A DNA stretch of 64,000 nucleotides from Desulfamplus sp964425195 (GCA_964425195.1 CAYRLG010000003.1:62001-126000); one strand, 5' to 3'. Shown: positions 9,586-18,576, numbered from the stretch's first letter. Notes: generated from the sequence alone by a model not told the origin. Numbers and translations are program-made.

Positions 9586-10619
9586 CAGGCTACAAAGTGT
9601 GACAAAATAGAATTTGTAGTAAGTCTAAGCAACGGAGCTTCATTTTTACAAATATCCATAACATATCTACATCTTGTATGAAATCTGCACCCTTTTGGAG
9701 GATTTATCGGAGATGGTATCTCGCCTTTCAAAATTATCCTTTTACGCCGAGCTTCAGGGTTTAGCACTGGAATTGCGGATAAAAGAGCCTCTGTGTATGG
9801 ATGTTTTGGTTCGCTGTATATTGCGTCTGAATCTGCCATCTCAACAATCTTCCCAAGATACATAACAGCAATTCTATCCGAAATATGACGAACCACTGCA
9901 AGGTCATGAGAGATGAACAGAGAAGTTAACCCCATATCATTTTGAAGTCTTAAGAGCAGATTAAGTATCTGAGATTGGACAGAGACATCAAGAGCAGATA
10001 CAGGTTCATCACATATCAAAACTTCTGGTGCAAGACTTATTGCACGTGCAATTCCTATACGCTGACGCTGTCCTCCGCTAAACTCATGCGGAAATTTTGT
10101 CATAGAGTCTGGTGAAAGTCCCACTCGCTCAAGAAGTCTTATAATCTCTCCTTTAATTTGATCTCTGCCATATTTTATGTTTCCACCAAAACGGTTGTGA
10201 ATAATATACTTCTCCTGAAGGATTTCGCCCACAGTATGACGGCTATTTAGAGATTCAAAAGGATCTTGAAATATCATCTGCATCTTGAATTTGAGATTTT
10301 TACCCTCTCCGGATGCTCTCTCTCTATTTATGCTTTCAACCTTTGAGATATCGTGTCCATTAAGCCTAACAATACCGTCAGATAGAGGATATAGCCCCAT
10401 AACACATCGTCCAAGTGTTGTCTTTCCGCAACCTGACTCGCCAACAAGCCCTAAAGTCTCACCTTTTTTTACATAAAAAGAGACATCATCAACTGCATGG
10501 ACAGCTCCCTTTTGGCTCAAAAATATTCCCCCTCGCACTGGAAAATATTTTTTTATTCTCTCTACTTGAAGAGTCGGAATTACATCACCTTTATCAATCA
10601 GTTTTTCTTTATTTTCCAT
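9567..10619 (-). CDS. Oligopeptide/dipeptide ABC transporter ATP-binding protein (DppF/OppF type)
   Basis: A cytoplasmic ATPase of a peptide importer, 350 residues. Walker A is GESGCGKT, the ABC signature is SGGQRQRIGIARA, and Walker B is VLICDEPVSALD. The C-terminal oligopeptide-transporter extension contains a cysteine cluster (GCRFHTRCRYVMDIC) typical of this subfamily, in which it is reported to hold an iron-sulfur cluster. The DppD-type ATPase lies 15 nt upstream, so the two are co-transcribed. No permease or substrate-binding gene accompanies them; those subunits must be encoded elsewhere, or these ATPases energise another permease pair. Confidence 0.9.
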   Translation of the reverse strand: MENKEKLIDKGDVIPTLQVERIKKYFPVRGGIFLSQKGAVHAVDDVSFYVKKGETLGLVGESGCGKTTLGRCVMGLYPLSDGIVRLNGHDISKVESINRERASGEGKNLKFKMQMIFQDPFESLNSRHTVGEILQEKYIIHNRFGGNIKYGRDQIKGEIIRLLERVGLSPDSMTKFPHEFSGGQRQRIGIARAISLAPEVLICDEPVSALDVSVQSQILNLLLRLQNDMGLTSLFISHDLAVVRHISDRIAVMYLGKIVEMADSDAIYSEPKHPYTEALLSAIPVLNPEARRKRIILKGEIPSPINPPKGCRFHTRCRYVMDICKNEAPLLRLTTNSILSHFVACHLDSL

Positions 10620-10634
10620 AAATTACTTGAATAT

Positions 10635-11636
10635 TTACTCTCTTTTTTTAATAAAGCTCATCAGATGACACGAGACAAAATGGTCGTTATCCAATTCCAC
10701 TTCAGCAGGTTGAAAATCTTTGCATATTTCCATAACATGTTCACATCTATTAGAGAAACGGCAACCTGACGGCATCTCATCTAATGAAGGTACACGACCT
10801 TTTATTGTCGGTAATATACTCTTTGGGACTCTGTTAAGAGTTGGAATAGAATTTAATAAACCTTGAGTATAAGGATGGAGAGAATTCTTAAAAAGATCAA
10901 CAACTCCTGCACTTTCAGCAACTCTTCCTCCGTACATAACTACTGCATTGTCGCAATTTTCTGCAATAACGCCAAGATCATGGGTTATTAAAATAACAGA
11001 CATTCCCATTTGCTGCTTTAAATCGTTTATCAAGTCAAGAATTTGAGCCTGAACTGTAACATCAAGAGCAGTAGTTGGTTCATCTGCAATAAGAATATCA
11101 GGCTTTGATGATAGAGCCATGGCGATCATAACACGCTGACGCATTCCGCCTGAAAGCTCATGGGGATACTGATGTATAACTTTATCAGGGGTTGCAATTC
11201 CTACTTGAGTGAGCATATCAATTGAGGATCTCTCCATCTCGGTTCGACTCATATCGGAAAAATGTAGCTTATAAACTTCATTCATCTGCTTCCCTATTTT
11301 ATGTACAGGGTTTAGAGCCGTCATAGGCTCCTGAAATATCATTGATATCTGTCTGCCTCTGATTTTGTACATCTGGCTCTCTTTAGAGTTAGATTTACCC
11401 ATCAAGGGTACAATATCTCTTTCTTTAAATCGTATAGCTCCAGACTCAATTCTACCAGAGGGTTTTGGCAACAGCCCCATAATTGCAAGAGCTGTAACAC
11501 TTTTTCCACAACCAGATTCACCGACAATACCAAGAGATGTCCCCTGTTGCAGCTTGAACGATACTCCATCAACTGCCCTGATTCTGCCGTTTTCTGTCTC
11601 AAATGAGACTATAAGATTCTCTATTTCCAGTATCAT
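10635..11636 (-). CDS. Oligopeptide/dipeptide ABC transporter ATP-binding protein (DppD/OppD type)
   Basis: The first ATPase of the pair, 333 residues. Walker A is GESGCGKS, the signature is SGGMRQRVMIAMAL, and Walker B is ILIADEPTTALD. The C-terminal domain has the family cysteine motif GCRFSNRCEHVMEIC. A good ribosome-binding site (AAGGG) precedes the ATG at 11636. The partner ATPase is immediately downstream. Upstream is a 443-nt intergenic region shared with the divergent livK gene, so this gene is probably promoter-proximal in its own transcript. Confidence 0.9.
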   Translation of the reverse strand: MILEIENLIVSFETENGRIRAVDGVSFKLQQGTSLGIVGESGCGKSVTALAIMGLLPKPSGRIESGAIRFKERDIVPLMGKSNSKESQMYKIRGRQISMIFQEPMTALNPVHKIGKQMNEVYKLHFSDMSRTEMERSSIDMLTQVGIATPDKVIHQYPHELSGGMRQRVMIAMALSSKPDILIADEPTTALDVTVQAQILDLINDLKQQMGMSVILITHDLGVIAENCDNAVVMYGGRVAESAGVVDLFKNSLHPYTQGLLNSIPTLNRVPKSILPTIKGRVPSLDEMPSGCRFSNRCEHVMEICKDFQPAEVELDNDHFVSCHLMSFIKKRE

Positions 11637-11720
11637 TTATCCCTTAGTTCATTTCAGGCGTAGGTTAAAAACATCGGCTGACATCTTAGAAGTTCTCTTA
11701 AATTGAGTTATAACTGTACC

Positions 11721-11747
11721 GTAGAGACGGATGCCGTGTGTCTCTAC
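11721..11747. repeat. GTAGAGAC hairpin element, copy 1
   Basis: GTAGAGAC (11721-11728) and GTCTCTAC (11740-11747) form an 8-bp inverted repeat around an 11-nt loop that contains a smaller CGG/CCG pairing. Related hairpins occur at 43043, 45950 and 57515, so this is one copy of a dispersed intergenic repeat. It lies in the 443-nt region between the divergent dppD-type and livK genes, 85 nt upstream of the former. Confidence 0.6.
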
Positions 11748-11945
11748 AAATATAAAAAGCTCAATTAAAAGAGCTAAAATTGATATCTATCAAATGATAT
11801 TAGATATTAGCATTGTGGTTAAATTGACGCAACTTTGAATCTGATAAAAGCGTTAAAAAGAGCACCCTATTTTTTCTTGACTCAATGAACCTGTAAAAGT
11901 ATATAAACAAAAATCAATTAGTTATTTTATTTAGCAGAGATTTTG

Positions 11946-11986
11946 AAGTATAGTGGTGTTATATTTTTCAAGTATAGTGTGGTGTT
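11946..11986. promoter_or_regulatory. Direct repeat upstream of livK
   Basis: AAGTATAGTG followed by GGTGTT occurs twice (11946-11960 and 11970-11986) with a 24-nt period, about 95-135 nt before livK. The second copy carries one extra T. A tandem repeat of this spacing near a transporter promoter could be a regulator binding site. The rest of the 11637-12079 interval is AT-rich, with no gene seen apart from hairpin copy 1. Confidence 0.3.
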
Positions 11987-12079
11987 CTATTAAAGTTCTA
12001 TTTTATCAGGGTAATTTTAGCAACAAGTTGTTCCTTAGAGTTTTTTTATTAATACATAATTTTTTAAAGGGAGATTTTT

Positions 12080-13201
12080 ATGAAAAGATCGGTTAAATGG
12101 ATAAGCATTATTACACTATCATTTTTTGCACTTGCATTTTCAGGATTTGCAATTGCAGCAGACACAATAAAAGTTGGCGTGGCTGGTGCACACAGCGGAG
12201 ACCTTGCCTCTTATGGTCTTCCGACAGTTAATGCTGCTAAACTTGTTGTAAAAAAGATCAATGCAAGTGGCGGAGTTCTTGGCAAACAGGTTGAACTTCT
12301 TGTTGAAGATGATGTGTGTAAACCAGAAGTTGCCGGCAATACTGCAACAAAATTGGTTTCAGACGGTGCTAATGTTGTTATAGGACATATATGCAGCGGA
12401 GCTACAAAGTCTGCTCTTGGTATCTATAAAAATGCCAATATTATAACTATCTCTCCATCAGCAACAAGTCCAGATTTAACATTAAGCGGCGAATATCCAA
12501 ACTTCTTTAGAACAATTGCACACGATGCAGTTCAGGCTCAAGTTCAGGCAAAGTATGCAGTTGAGACTCTTAAAGTCAAAACAGTTGCAATTCTCCATGA
12601 TAAAGGAGATTACGGTAAAGGTCAGGCTGAACTTGCCCAGAAATATTTTACAGAAGCCGGAGTTAAAGTTGTTCTGTTTGAGGGCGTAACTCCTGGTGCA
12701 GTTGATTACTCTGCAATAGTAACCAAAGTGAAAAGCAAAAAGCCTGAACTTGTAATCTGGGGCGGATACCATCCAGAAGCATCAAAAATTGTTACTCTTA
12801 TGAGAAAGAAGAAGATGGATACAATATTCATGGGCGGTGATGGCATCAAAGATGATACTTTCATTAAAGTAGCTGGACAGTTTGCAGAAGGTGTATATGC
12901 TACTGGTCCAAAGGATATCTCACAAAACCCGCTTGCTATTCAGGCAAAAAAAGAGCATCAAGATGCTTATGGTTCAGACCCGGGCGCATTTTATGACAAT
13001 GCCTACTCAGCAACTCTTGCAATCTTAAATGCAATTCAAAAAGCTGGATCAACAGATTATGCTGCAATTATAAAAGCTCTTCAGACAGAAGATGTTGAAA
13101 CTCCGCTTGGAAAGATCAAATTTGACGAAAAAGGTGATGCCACTGGTATTGGCTTTTCTGTCTATAAAATTGACAAAGGTGTGTTTGCTGAACAGAAGTA
13201 G
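12080..13201 (+). CDS. livK: Branched-chain amino-acid ABC transporter substrate-binding protein
   Basis: A periplasmic binding protein, 373 residues, with a clear Sec signal peptide (hydrophobic core about residues 8-24, cleavage likely after GFAIAA). The mature part begins IKVGVAGAHSGDLASYG, the standard opening of the LIV-binding type 1 periplasmic fold. Two lobes follow, including VVIGHICSGATKSA. It captures leucine, isoleucine or valine (or a related ligand) and delivers it to LivHM. The ribosome-binding site is AGGGAGA. It heads livHMGF, separated from livH by a stem-loop. Confidence 0.92.
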   Translation: MKRSVKWISIITLSFFALAFSGFAIAADTIKVGVAGAHSGDLASYGLPTVNAAKLVVKKINASGGVLGKQVELLVEDDVCKPEVAGNTATKLVSDGANVVIGHICSGATKSALGIYKNANIITISPSATSPDLTLSGEYPNFFRTIAHDAVQAQVQAKYAVETLKVKTVAILHDKGDYGKGQAELAQKYFTEAGVKVVLFEGVTPGAVDYSAIVTKVKSKKPELVIWGGYHPEASKIVTLMRKKKMDTIFMGGDGIKDDTFIKVAGQFAEGVYATGPKDISQNPLAIQAKKEHQDAYGSDPGAFYDNAYSATLAILNAIQKAGSTDYAAIIKALQTEDVETPLGKIKFDEKGDATGIGFSVYKIDKGVFAEQK

Positions 13202-13227
13202 CCTCTTCTTTTATTAATCTTATCCTC

Positions 13228-13273
13228 CCCCCTCTCTAAATGTGAGTATAGTAACAAATTATTAGAGAGGGGG
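13228..13273 (+). terminator. livK-livH intergenic stem-loop (attenuator-like)
   Basis: CCCCCTCTCTAA (13228-13239) and TTAGAGAGGGGG (13262-13273) form a perfect 12-bp GC-rich stem with a 22-nt loop, 27 nt after the livK stop and 36 nt before livH. No T-run follows, so a full terminator is unlikely. A strong hairpin in this position commonly stabilises the binding-protein mRNA or lowers downstream expression. Confidence 0.65.
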
Positions 13274-13309
13274 ATTACCCCGCCTCTTTTTAAAAAAGCA
13301 GGAAAACTT

Positions 13310-14218
13310 ATGGATTTTGAATATTTTACACAACTTTTTTTTGGTGGATTGACCAGAGGAAGTATTTATGCCCTTATTGCCTTAGGATACACTATGGTTT
13401 ACGGCATAATAGAGCTTATAAATTTTGCTCATGGCGAAATTTATATGATCGGTGCTTTCACGGCTCTTATAGTATCGAGCGTCCTTACAATGATGGGTAT
13501 GCCTGCACTTGCAATAGTAGTTTTAGCCGGCATAGCAGCAATTATTTATTCATCTGCTTACGGCTACACTATGGAAAAAATTGCCTATAAGCCTTTAAGA
13601 AATGCTCCAAGACTCTCTGCTCTTATAAGTGCGATTGGAATGTCTCTTTTTTTACAAAATTATGTTCTTCTTGCACAAACCTCTGATTTTCTTCCATTTC
13701 CAAGTCTTGTTCCTGATTTTAAATTTTGGGAGCCATACTCTCACATTATTACATCTCCAGAACTTATGATCCTTTGCACCACAGTAGTTGTTATGATTCT
13801 TCTTACCCTGCTTATAAAGTTTACAAAAATAGGTAAAGCCATGCGTGCAACATCTCAAGATCAGATGATGGCATCTCTGCTCGGCATAAATGTGGATCAA
13901 GTTATCTCTGCAACATTTGTTGTTGGCTCTGCAACTGCTGCTATTGGCGGTGTATTGATTGCCTCCCACATTGGACAGATTAACTTTTATATGGGATTTA
14001 TTGCCGGTATAAAGGCTTTTGTTGCAGCAGTGCTTGGAGGAATCGGAAGCATTCCGGGTGCTGTTATCGGCTCATTTGTTTTAGGTTGGACAGAGAGTTT
14101 TTTTACAGGGTATATCTCAAGCGATTATGAAGATGTTTTTGCATTTATCTTTCTTGTAGTTATTCTGATATTTAGACCATCAGGGATACTTGGAAGATCA
14201 CAGACTCAAAAGGTGTAA
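13310..14218 (+). CDS. livH: Branched-chain amino-acid ABC transporter permease LivH
   Basis: An inner-membrane permease of 302 residues, almost wholly hydrophobic, with about eight membrane segments. The N-terminus contains the typical GGLTRGSIYALIALGYTMVY and LINFAHGEIYMIGAF blocks. The EAA-like cytoplasmic loop region lies around residues 175-200 (GKAMRATSQDQMMASLLGIN). It pairs with LivM to form the pore. The ribosome-binding site is AGGA ahead of the ATG, and livM begins 2 nt after its stop codon. Confidence 0.93.
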   Translation: MDFEYFTQLFFGGLTRGSIYALIALGYTMVYGIIELINFAHGEIYMIGAFTALIVSSVLTMMGMPALAIVVLAGIAAIIYSSAYGYTMEKIAYKPLRNAPRLSALISAIGMSLFLQNYVLLAQTSDFLPFPSLVPDFKFWEPYSHIITSPELMILCTTVVVMILLTLLIKFTKIGKAMRATSQDQMMASLLGINVDQVISATFVVGSATAAIGGVLIASHIGQINFYMGFIAGIKAFVAAVLGGIGSIPGAVIGSFVLGWTESFFTGYISSDYEDVFAFIFLVVILIFRPSGILGRSQTQKV

Positions 14219-14220
14219 CC

Positions 14221-15417
14221 ATGACAGCAACCAATGAAATTAAAAGATCAATTATTGCATCATTATGGTTTATGTTTCTTACATTTCCTATAATGGTTAT
14301 AAAGGTAAACACCGTTACCAACTCCATTGAGTGGAGGTGGCACAACATGGTGTTTGTTGGAGTAGGTGCATTTTTTCTCTCGATGTTGTGGCGTTATCTG
14401 CTCAAAAGAAAAGAGGCTGGACTAAAAAAAGAGAAAGCTGCTGGTCTGACCATTGTTCAGCGGCTTTTAAATGAAAAAAAATTTGCAATTCCAAGCCTTT
14501 TGATAATAGGAGTGGTAACTGTTCTTTTTCCGCACATCTTTTCTATGTACCAGACAAACATAATGATATCTGCCCTGATCTTTGTAGTGTTAGGACTTGG
14601 GCTGAATATTGTAATTGGTCTTGCAGGATTGCTTGTTCTTGGATATGCAGCATTTTTTGCAGTTGGAGCATACTCTTATGCTCTTTTAAATCTTCACTAT
14701 GGTGTGGGTTTTTGGGCAGCTCTGCCGATTGGAGGCGTGCTTGCTGCTCTTTTTGGCATTCTTCTTGGTTATCCCGTGCTGAGGCTTAGAGGAGATTATC
14801 TTGCAATTGTAACGCTTGGTTTTGGTGAAATTATCCGACTTATTTTGGAAAATTGGAACGAGTTCTCTTTTGGTCCGAGCGGTATTAAAAATATTCCAAA
14901 ACCTGGATTTTTCGGCATTGAACTATCAATGCAGGCAACAACAATTTATATTTTTTACATAGTGGTTTTCTTAGTTATTTTCACAATCTTTGTAATCAAC
15001 AGACTTAAAAACTCAAGAGTTGGAAGGGCGTGGGTTGCACTAAAAGATGATGAGATTGCATCTCAAGCAATGGGCATTGATAAGGCAAAGACCAAACTTC
15101 GTGCATTTGCCCTTGGTTCTACATGGGCTGGCATGGCTGGAGTTGTGTTTGCTGCAAAAACAACATTTATAAATCCTGCAAGTTTTACACTCTGGGAATC
15201 TATCATCATTTTATGTACAGTTGTGCTTGGTGGAATGGGTTCAATTGCAGGTGTAATTGCAGGTGCACTTATTTTGATTCTTCTGCCAGAGTATATGAGA
15301 GATTTTGGCGAGTTTAGAATGATAACTTTTGGTGCAGTGCTGATAATTATGATGATTTTTAAACCAGGCGGTATGGTTGAAGATATCCGTAAAGCATACA
15401 AATTTGAGAAGCGATAA
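14221..15417 (+). CDS. livM: Branched-chain amino-acid ABC transporter permease LivM
   Basis: The second permease of the importer, 398 residues. An N-terminal extension with two membrane segments and a basic stretch (about residues 60-75) precedes the conserved core, which starts near residue 110. Family blocks include GLNIVIGLAGLLVLGYAAFF, RLRGDYLAIVTLGFGEI and the cytoplasmic loop GRAWVALKDDEIASQAMGI. It is tightly packed with livH and livG (gaps of 2 and 1 nt), so translation is probably coupled. Confidence 0.93.
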   Translation: MTATNEIKRSIIASLWFMFLTFPIMVIKVNTVTNSIEWRWHNMVFVGVGAFFLSMLWRYLLKRKEAGLKKEKAAGLTIVQRLLNEKKFAIPSLLIIGVVTVLFPHIFSMYQTNIMISALIFVVLGLGLNIVIGLAGLLVLGYAAFFAVGAYSYALLNLHYGVGFWAALPIGGVLAALFGILLGYPVLRLRGDYLAIVTLGFGEIIRLILENWNEFSFGPSGIKNIPKPGFFGIELSMQATTIYIFYIVVFLVIFTIFVINRLKNSRVGRAWVALKDDEIASQAMGIDKAKTKLRAFALGSTWAGMAGVVFAAKTTFINPASFTLWESIIILCTVVLGGMGSIAGVIAGALILILLPEYMRDFGEFRMITFGAVLIIMMIFKPGGMVEDIRKAYKFEKR

Positions 15418-15418
15418 T

Positions 15419-16213
15419 ATGAAACCAATTCTTGAAGTAAAAAAGATGACAATGGATTTTGGAGGGCTGCGTGCAATTGACAGCATTGATCTCTCCATTG
15501 AAAAAGGTCAGATTGTGGCTCTTATAGGTCCTAACGGTGCGGGTAAAACCACTTTTTTTAACTGCATTACAGGTATTTATACTCCAACATCAGGAGATAT
15601 CTATATATCCCAAAATGGAGATGAGAAAAAACAGGAGCGGATAAACGGCTTAAAACCCAATATTGTAACTCGAAAAGGTCTTGCCAGAACTTTTCAGAAC
15701 ATACGCCTATTCACATCAATGACAGTGCTTGAAAATGTAATGATTGGGTGTCATGCAATTACAAAAGCTGGAATTATGGGTGCAATATTTAGAGGTGCAT
15801 CTACAAAGGCTGAAGAGAAGATTATTGTTGAAAAGAGCTATTCAATACTTGAAAAGATAGGTCTTGCAAAGTACGTTGACGAGCTTGCAATTAATCTGCC
15901 TTATGGTGCTCAAAGAAGGCTTGAAATTGCACGGGCGCTTGCTACAAACCCATTTCTTCTTCTGCTTGATGAGCCGGCTGCCGGCATGAATCCTCAAGAG
16001 ACAATGGAGCTTGATGAGCTGATTCTTAAGATTAGAGATAGAGAAGGGATATCTATTCTGCTGATTGAGCACGATATGAAACTTGTTATGAGCTTATCTG
16101 AAAAAATTTATGTGGTTGATTACGGCAGAAAAATAGCTGAAGGTACGCCGGAAGAGATACGGAATAATCCTTTAGTTATCAAAGCATACTTAGGAGAGGC
16201 AGTTGATGATTAA
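15419..16213 (+). CDS. livG: Branched-chain amino-acid ABC transporter ATP-binding protein LivG
   Basis: A 264-residue ATPase. Walker A is GPNGAGKTT, the signature region is LPYGAQRRLEIARAL (a Y-G-A-Q variant of LSGGQ usual in LivG), and Walker B is LLLLDEPAAGMN. The ATG at 15419 lies 1 nt after the livM stop; an in-frame extension to 15377 would overlap livM and is unlikely. It couples ATP hydrolysis to uptake together with LivF. Confidence 0.93.
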   Translation: MKPILEVKKMTMDFGGLRAIDSIDLSIEKGQIVALIGPNGAGKTTFFNCITGIYTPTSGDIYISQNGDEKKQERINGLKPNIVTRKGLARTFQNIRLFTSMTVLENVMIGCHAITKAGIMGAIFRGASTKAEEKIIVEKSYSILEKIGLAKYVDELAINLPYGAQRRLEIARALATNPFLLLLDEPAAGMNPQETMELDELILKIRDREGISILLIEHDMKLVMSLSEKIYVVDYGRKIAEGTPEEIRNNPLVIKAYLGEAVDD

Positions 16214-16270
16214 ATTTTCAATCCATCTATATCTTAACTATTTATTGATAAATATCTGTGGGGAAAAAAG

Positions 16271-16978
16271 ATGCTTAAAATAAGAAACGTTCAGGCATTT
16301 TATGGCAATATTCAAGCTCTTAAAGATATCAGCATGGATGTTGAAGAAGGAGAGATAATCACCCTTATCGGTGCAAATGGTGCTGGAAAATCAACAACCT
16401 TGATGACAATCTGCGGAGTTGTTCCAGCAAGATCAGGTGAGATTATATTCGAGGGGCAGCGTATCAACAATATGCCGACAAATAAAATTGTGGCTCTTGG
16501 CATTAATCAAGTACCTGAAGGTCGCCATATATTTCCATATCTTACAGTTATGGAGAATCTTGATATGGGAACATTTTTGAGAAAAGATAAAGATAAAATC
16601 AAACAAGACCTTGAGTATATTTTTACACTTTTCCCAAGACTTGCAGAGAGAAAAAGTCAGGCTGGAGGAACTTTAAGCGGCGGAGAACAGCAGATGCTTG
16701 CAATATCAAGGGCAATAATGACCCGTCCAAGGCTTCTGCTTTTAGATGAACCCTCACTCGGACTTGCCCCTATTGTAACACGCCAGATATTTGATATCAT
16801 AAAAAAGATAAACAAAGAGAATAAAACCACCATCTTTTTAGTTGAACAGAATGCAAATCTTGCCCTTAAGGTTGCAGACCGTGGATATGTAATGGAAAAT
16901 GGAGTTATAACCATGACAGACACAGGAAAAAATCTTCTGTCAAATGAAGATGTAAAAAAAGCATACTTAGGGATGTAA
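16271..16978 (+). CDS. livF: Branched-chain amino-acid ABC transporter ATP-binding protein LivF
   Basis: A 235-residue ATPase, last gene of the liv operon. Walker A is GANGAGKST, the signature is LSGGEQQMLAISRA, and Walker B is LLLLDEPSLGLAP. GQRINNMPTNKIVALGINQV is typical of LivF. The gap from livG is 57 nt and the ribosome-binding site is GTGGGG. The downstream hypothetical gene begins 68 nt later on the same strand with no clear terminator between them. Confidence 0.93.
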   Translation: MLKIRNVQAFYGNIQALKDISMDVEEGEIITLIGANGAGKSTTLMTICGVVPARSGEIIFEGQRINNMPTNKIVALGINQVPEGRHIFPYLTVMENLDMGTFLRKDKDKIKQDLEYIFTLFPRLAERKSQAGGTLSGGEQQMLAISRAIMTRPRLLLLDEPSLGLAPIVTRQIFDIIKKINKENKTTIFLVEQNANLALKVADRGYVMENGVITMTDTGKNLLSNEDVKKAYLGM

Positions 16979-17046
16979 AATAGACTCTTTGTTGGGACTA
17001 TATCCACTTCTGATTAATAAAACTCCATTTTTACGGTAAAAACAAC

Positions 17047-17547
17047 ATGTCAAGATTAGTAGCAGCCTTGCCAGACAACTCTATAGTCGAGTTTGATCAC
17101 GGCTCTTTTGACGATTGGTGCGTCTATCTAAAACAGCCTGAACTCTCTCGATATGCTCCAAAAGATACCCAATATTTTACTATTCTTAAAGAGTTAAGCT
17201 CAATTTATGGAAACCAGAAGATATATGATGATTTTGTAAGAATATACGACATTACCACCTCTGAAATTGACAGCAATGTTATAAAAACTATAATTGAAAT
17301 TTCATTAAACTACTGCCAAAACACGGATAACAGCCATAAAGATGAAATTTGCAGATGGTTTACTGTTATCTATGCTGGTATGGTGGCAGAAGAGAACAAA
17401 CAGAACGCGGTTTTAAAAAAACGGATAAAAAGATTAGGCGTACATCAAGTTCTTATAGATGGATTAAAGCCTGTTTATGCAGCAGATTTCAGCCGCGGCA
17501 AAAAGTGGAAAGAGCTTGATGCAATCTGCAGGGAAAAGGGGTTTTAA
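17047..17547 (+). CDS. Hypothetical protein, 166 aa
   Basis: I do not recognise a functional family with certainty. The N-terminus reads like a conserved small domain (LPDNSIVEFDHGSFDDWCVY, followed by a YAPKDTQYF block), and the remainder is mostly helical with a basic C-terminus. There is no signal peptide or membrane segment, so it is probably cytoplasmic. It lies between livF and a Dam-type methylase on the same strand, 79 nt ahead of the latter. Initiation signals are weak. The coding assignment is supported by length, codon usage like the neighbours and lack of a competing frame. Confidence 0.7.
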   Translation: MSRLVAALPDNSIVEFDHGSFDDWCVYLKQPELSRYAPKDTQYFTILKELSSIYGNQKIYDDFVRIYDITTSEIDSNVIKTIIEISLNYCQNTDNSHKDEICRWFTVIYAGMVAEENKQNAVLKKRIKRLGVHQVLIDGLKPVYAADFSRGKKWKELDAICREKGF

Positions 17548-17625
17548 TATGAGATTCAGCTTAATCAAAATAAGAGAATTAATAAATAGAGCGGTTAATT
17601 TTATAGAGATATCGGTTAATATTAA

Positions 17626-18558
17626 ATGAACAAGGCAAAGCCTTTTCTAAAATGGGCTGGAGGAAAAAATCAACTACTCAAACAGTTTGAAAACTACTAT
17701 CCAGAGGAGTTACGTAACGGTAATATTAAAAAATATATAGAGCCTTTTATCGGAGGCGGTGCTGTCTTTTTTGATATTATACAAAAATATGATATCCAAT
17801 TCTCTTACATTTCTGATGTAAATCCAAATCTTATTTTAACATACAGGGTCATTCAGCAGCGACCTGATACTTTATTAGAGCGTTTAAATAGATATCAGAG
17901 AGAGTATGACGGCTCTGATCAAGAAAAACGCAAAACTCTTTTTTTATCAACAAGAGAGCTTTTTAACTCAACCCAGCCTCAAATTAATCACCGTGTAATC
18001 AATATTGGTTATAAAAAATTATCAGATAACTGTATAGATGCAGCAGCACAGCTTATTTTTTTAAATAAAACCTGTTTTAACGGGCTGTTTCGTTTAAACT
18101 CAAAGGGTAGATTTAATGTACCTTTCGGCAAATATAAAAAACCAAATATATTGGACAGCCAAAACATACTATCTGTCTCTAAGATATTGCAAAAAACTGA
18201 AATCATGCTCTCTGATTATAGCTGCTGTTTTGATATTGCAGATGAAAAGACATTTATCTATTTTGATCCCCCCTATAAACCTATCAGCAAAACTGCAAAT
18301 TTTACCAACTATGCAGGCTTTGAATTTAAAGATACAGAGCAGATTAAGTTAGCTGCTTTTTTTAAAAGAGTTGACATTGAGAAGAGATCAAAATTAATGT
18401 TAAGCAATTCTGACCCTAAAAATGAAAATCCTGATGACTATTTTTTTGAAAATATTTATCAAGGCTACAATTTACACCATGTTTATGCTAATAGAATGAT
18501 AAACTGCGATGCTAAAAAACGGGGACAGATTAGAGAGCTTGTCATAACAAATTATTAA
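17626..18558 (+). CDS. dam: DNA adenine methylase, Dam/DpnM type
   Basis: An alpha-class N6-adenine methyltransferase of 310 residues, close to DpnM/DpnA-type enzymes. Motif X/I is FLKWAGGKNQLL (residues 6-17), followed by YIEPFIGGGAVFF (AdoMet binding). The catalytic motif IV is FDPPY, in FIYFDPPYKPI near residue 213. The expected target is GATC by family, but specificity is not proven from sequence. No cognate restriction endonuclease is adjacent, so it is probably a solitary methylase used in mismatch repair, replication timing or gene regulation. There is no strong ribosome-binding site. Confidence 0.9.
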   Translation: MNKAKPFLKWAGGKNQLLKQFENYYPEELRNGNIKKYIEPFIGGGAVFFDIIQKYDIQFSYISDVNPNLILTYRVIQQRPDTLLERLNRYQREYDGSDQEKRKTLFLSTRELFNSTQPQINHRVINIGYKKLSDNCIDAAAQLIFLNKTCFNGLFRLNSKGRFNVPFGKYKKPNILDSQNILSVSKILQKTEIMLSDYSCCFDIADEKTFIYFDPPYKPISKTANFTNYAGFEFKDTEQIKLAAFFKRVDIEKRSKLMLSNSDPKNENPDDYFFENIYQGYNLHHVYANRMINCDAKKRGQIRELVITNY

Positions 18559-18576
18559 CATTGGATTGACAAAAAT

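Noticed and set aside
15377..15418. An extended livG start inside livM
   Set aside because: The ATG at 15419 follows livM by 1 nt and matches the family N-terminus; the extension has no conserved sequence.
17626..18558. Dam methylase as part of a restriction-modification pair
   Set aside because: No endonuclease-like gene is adjacent and the neighbours are recN and a membrane protein, so a solitary methylase is more likely.
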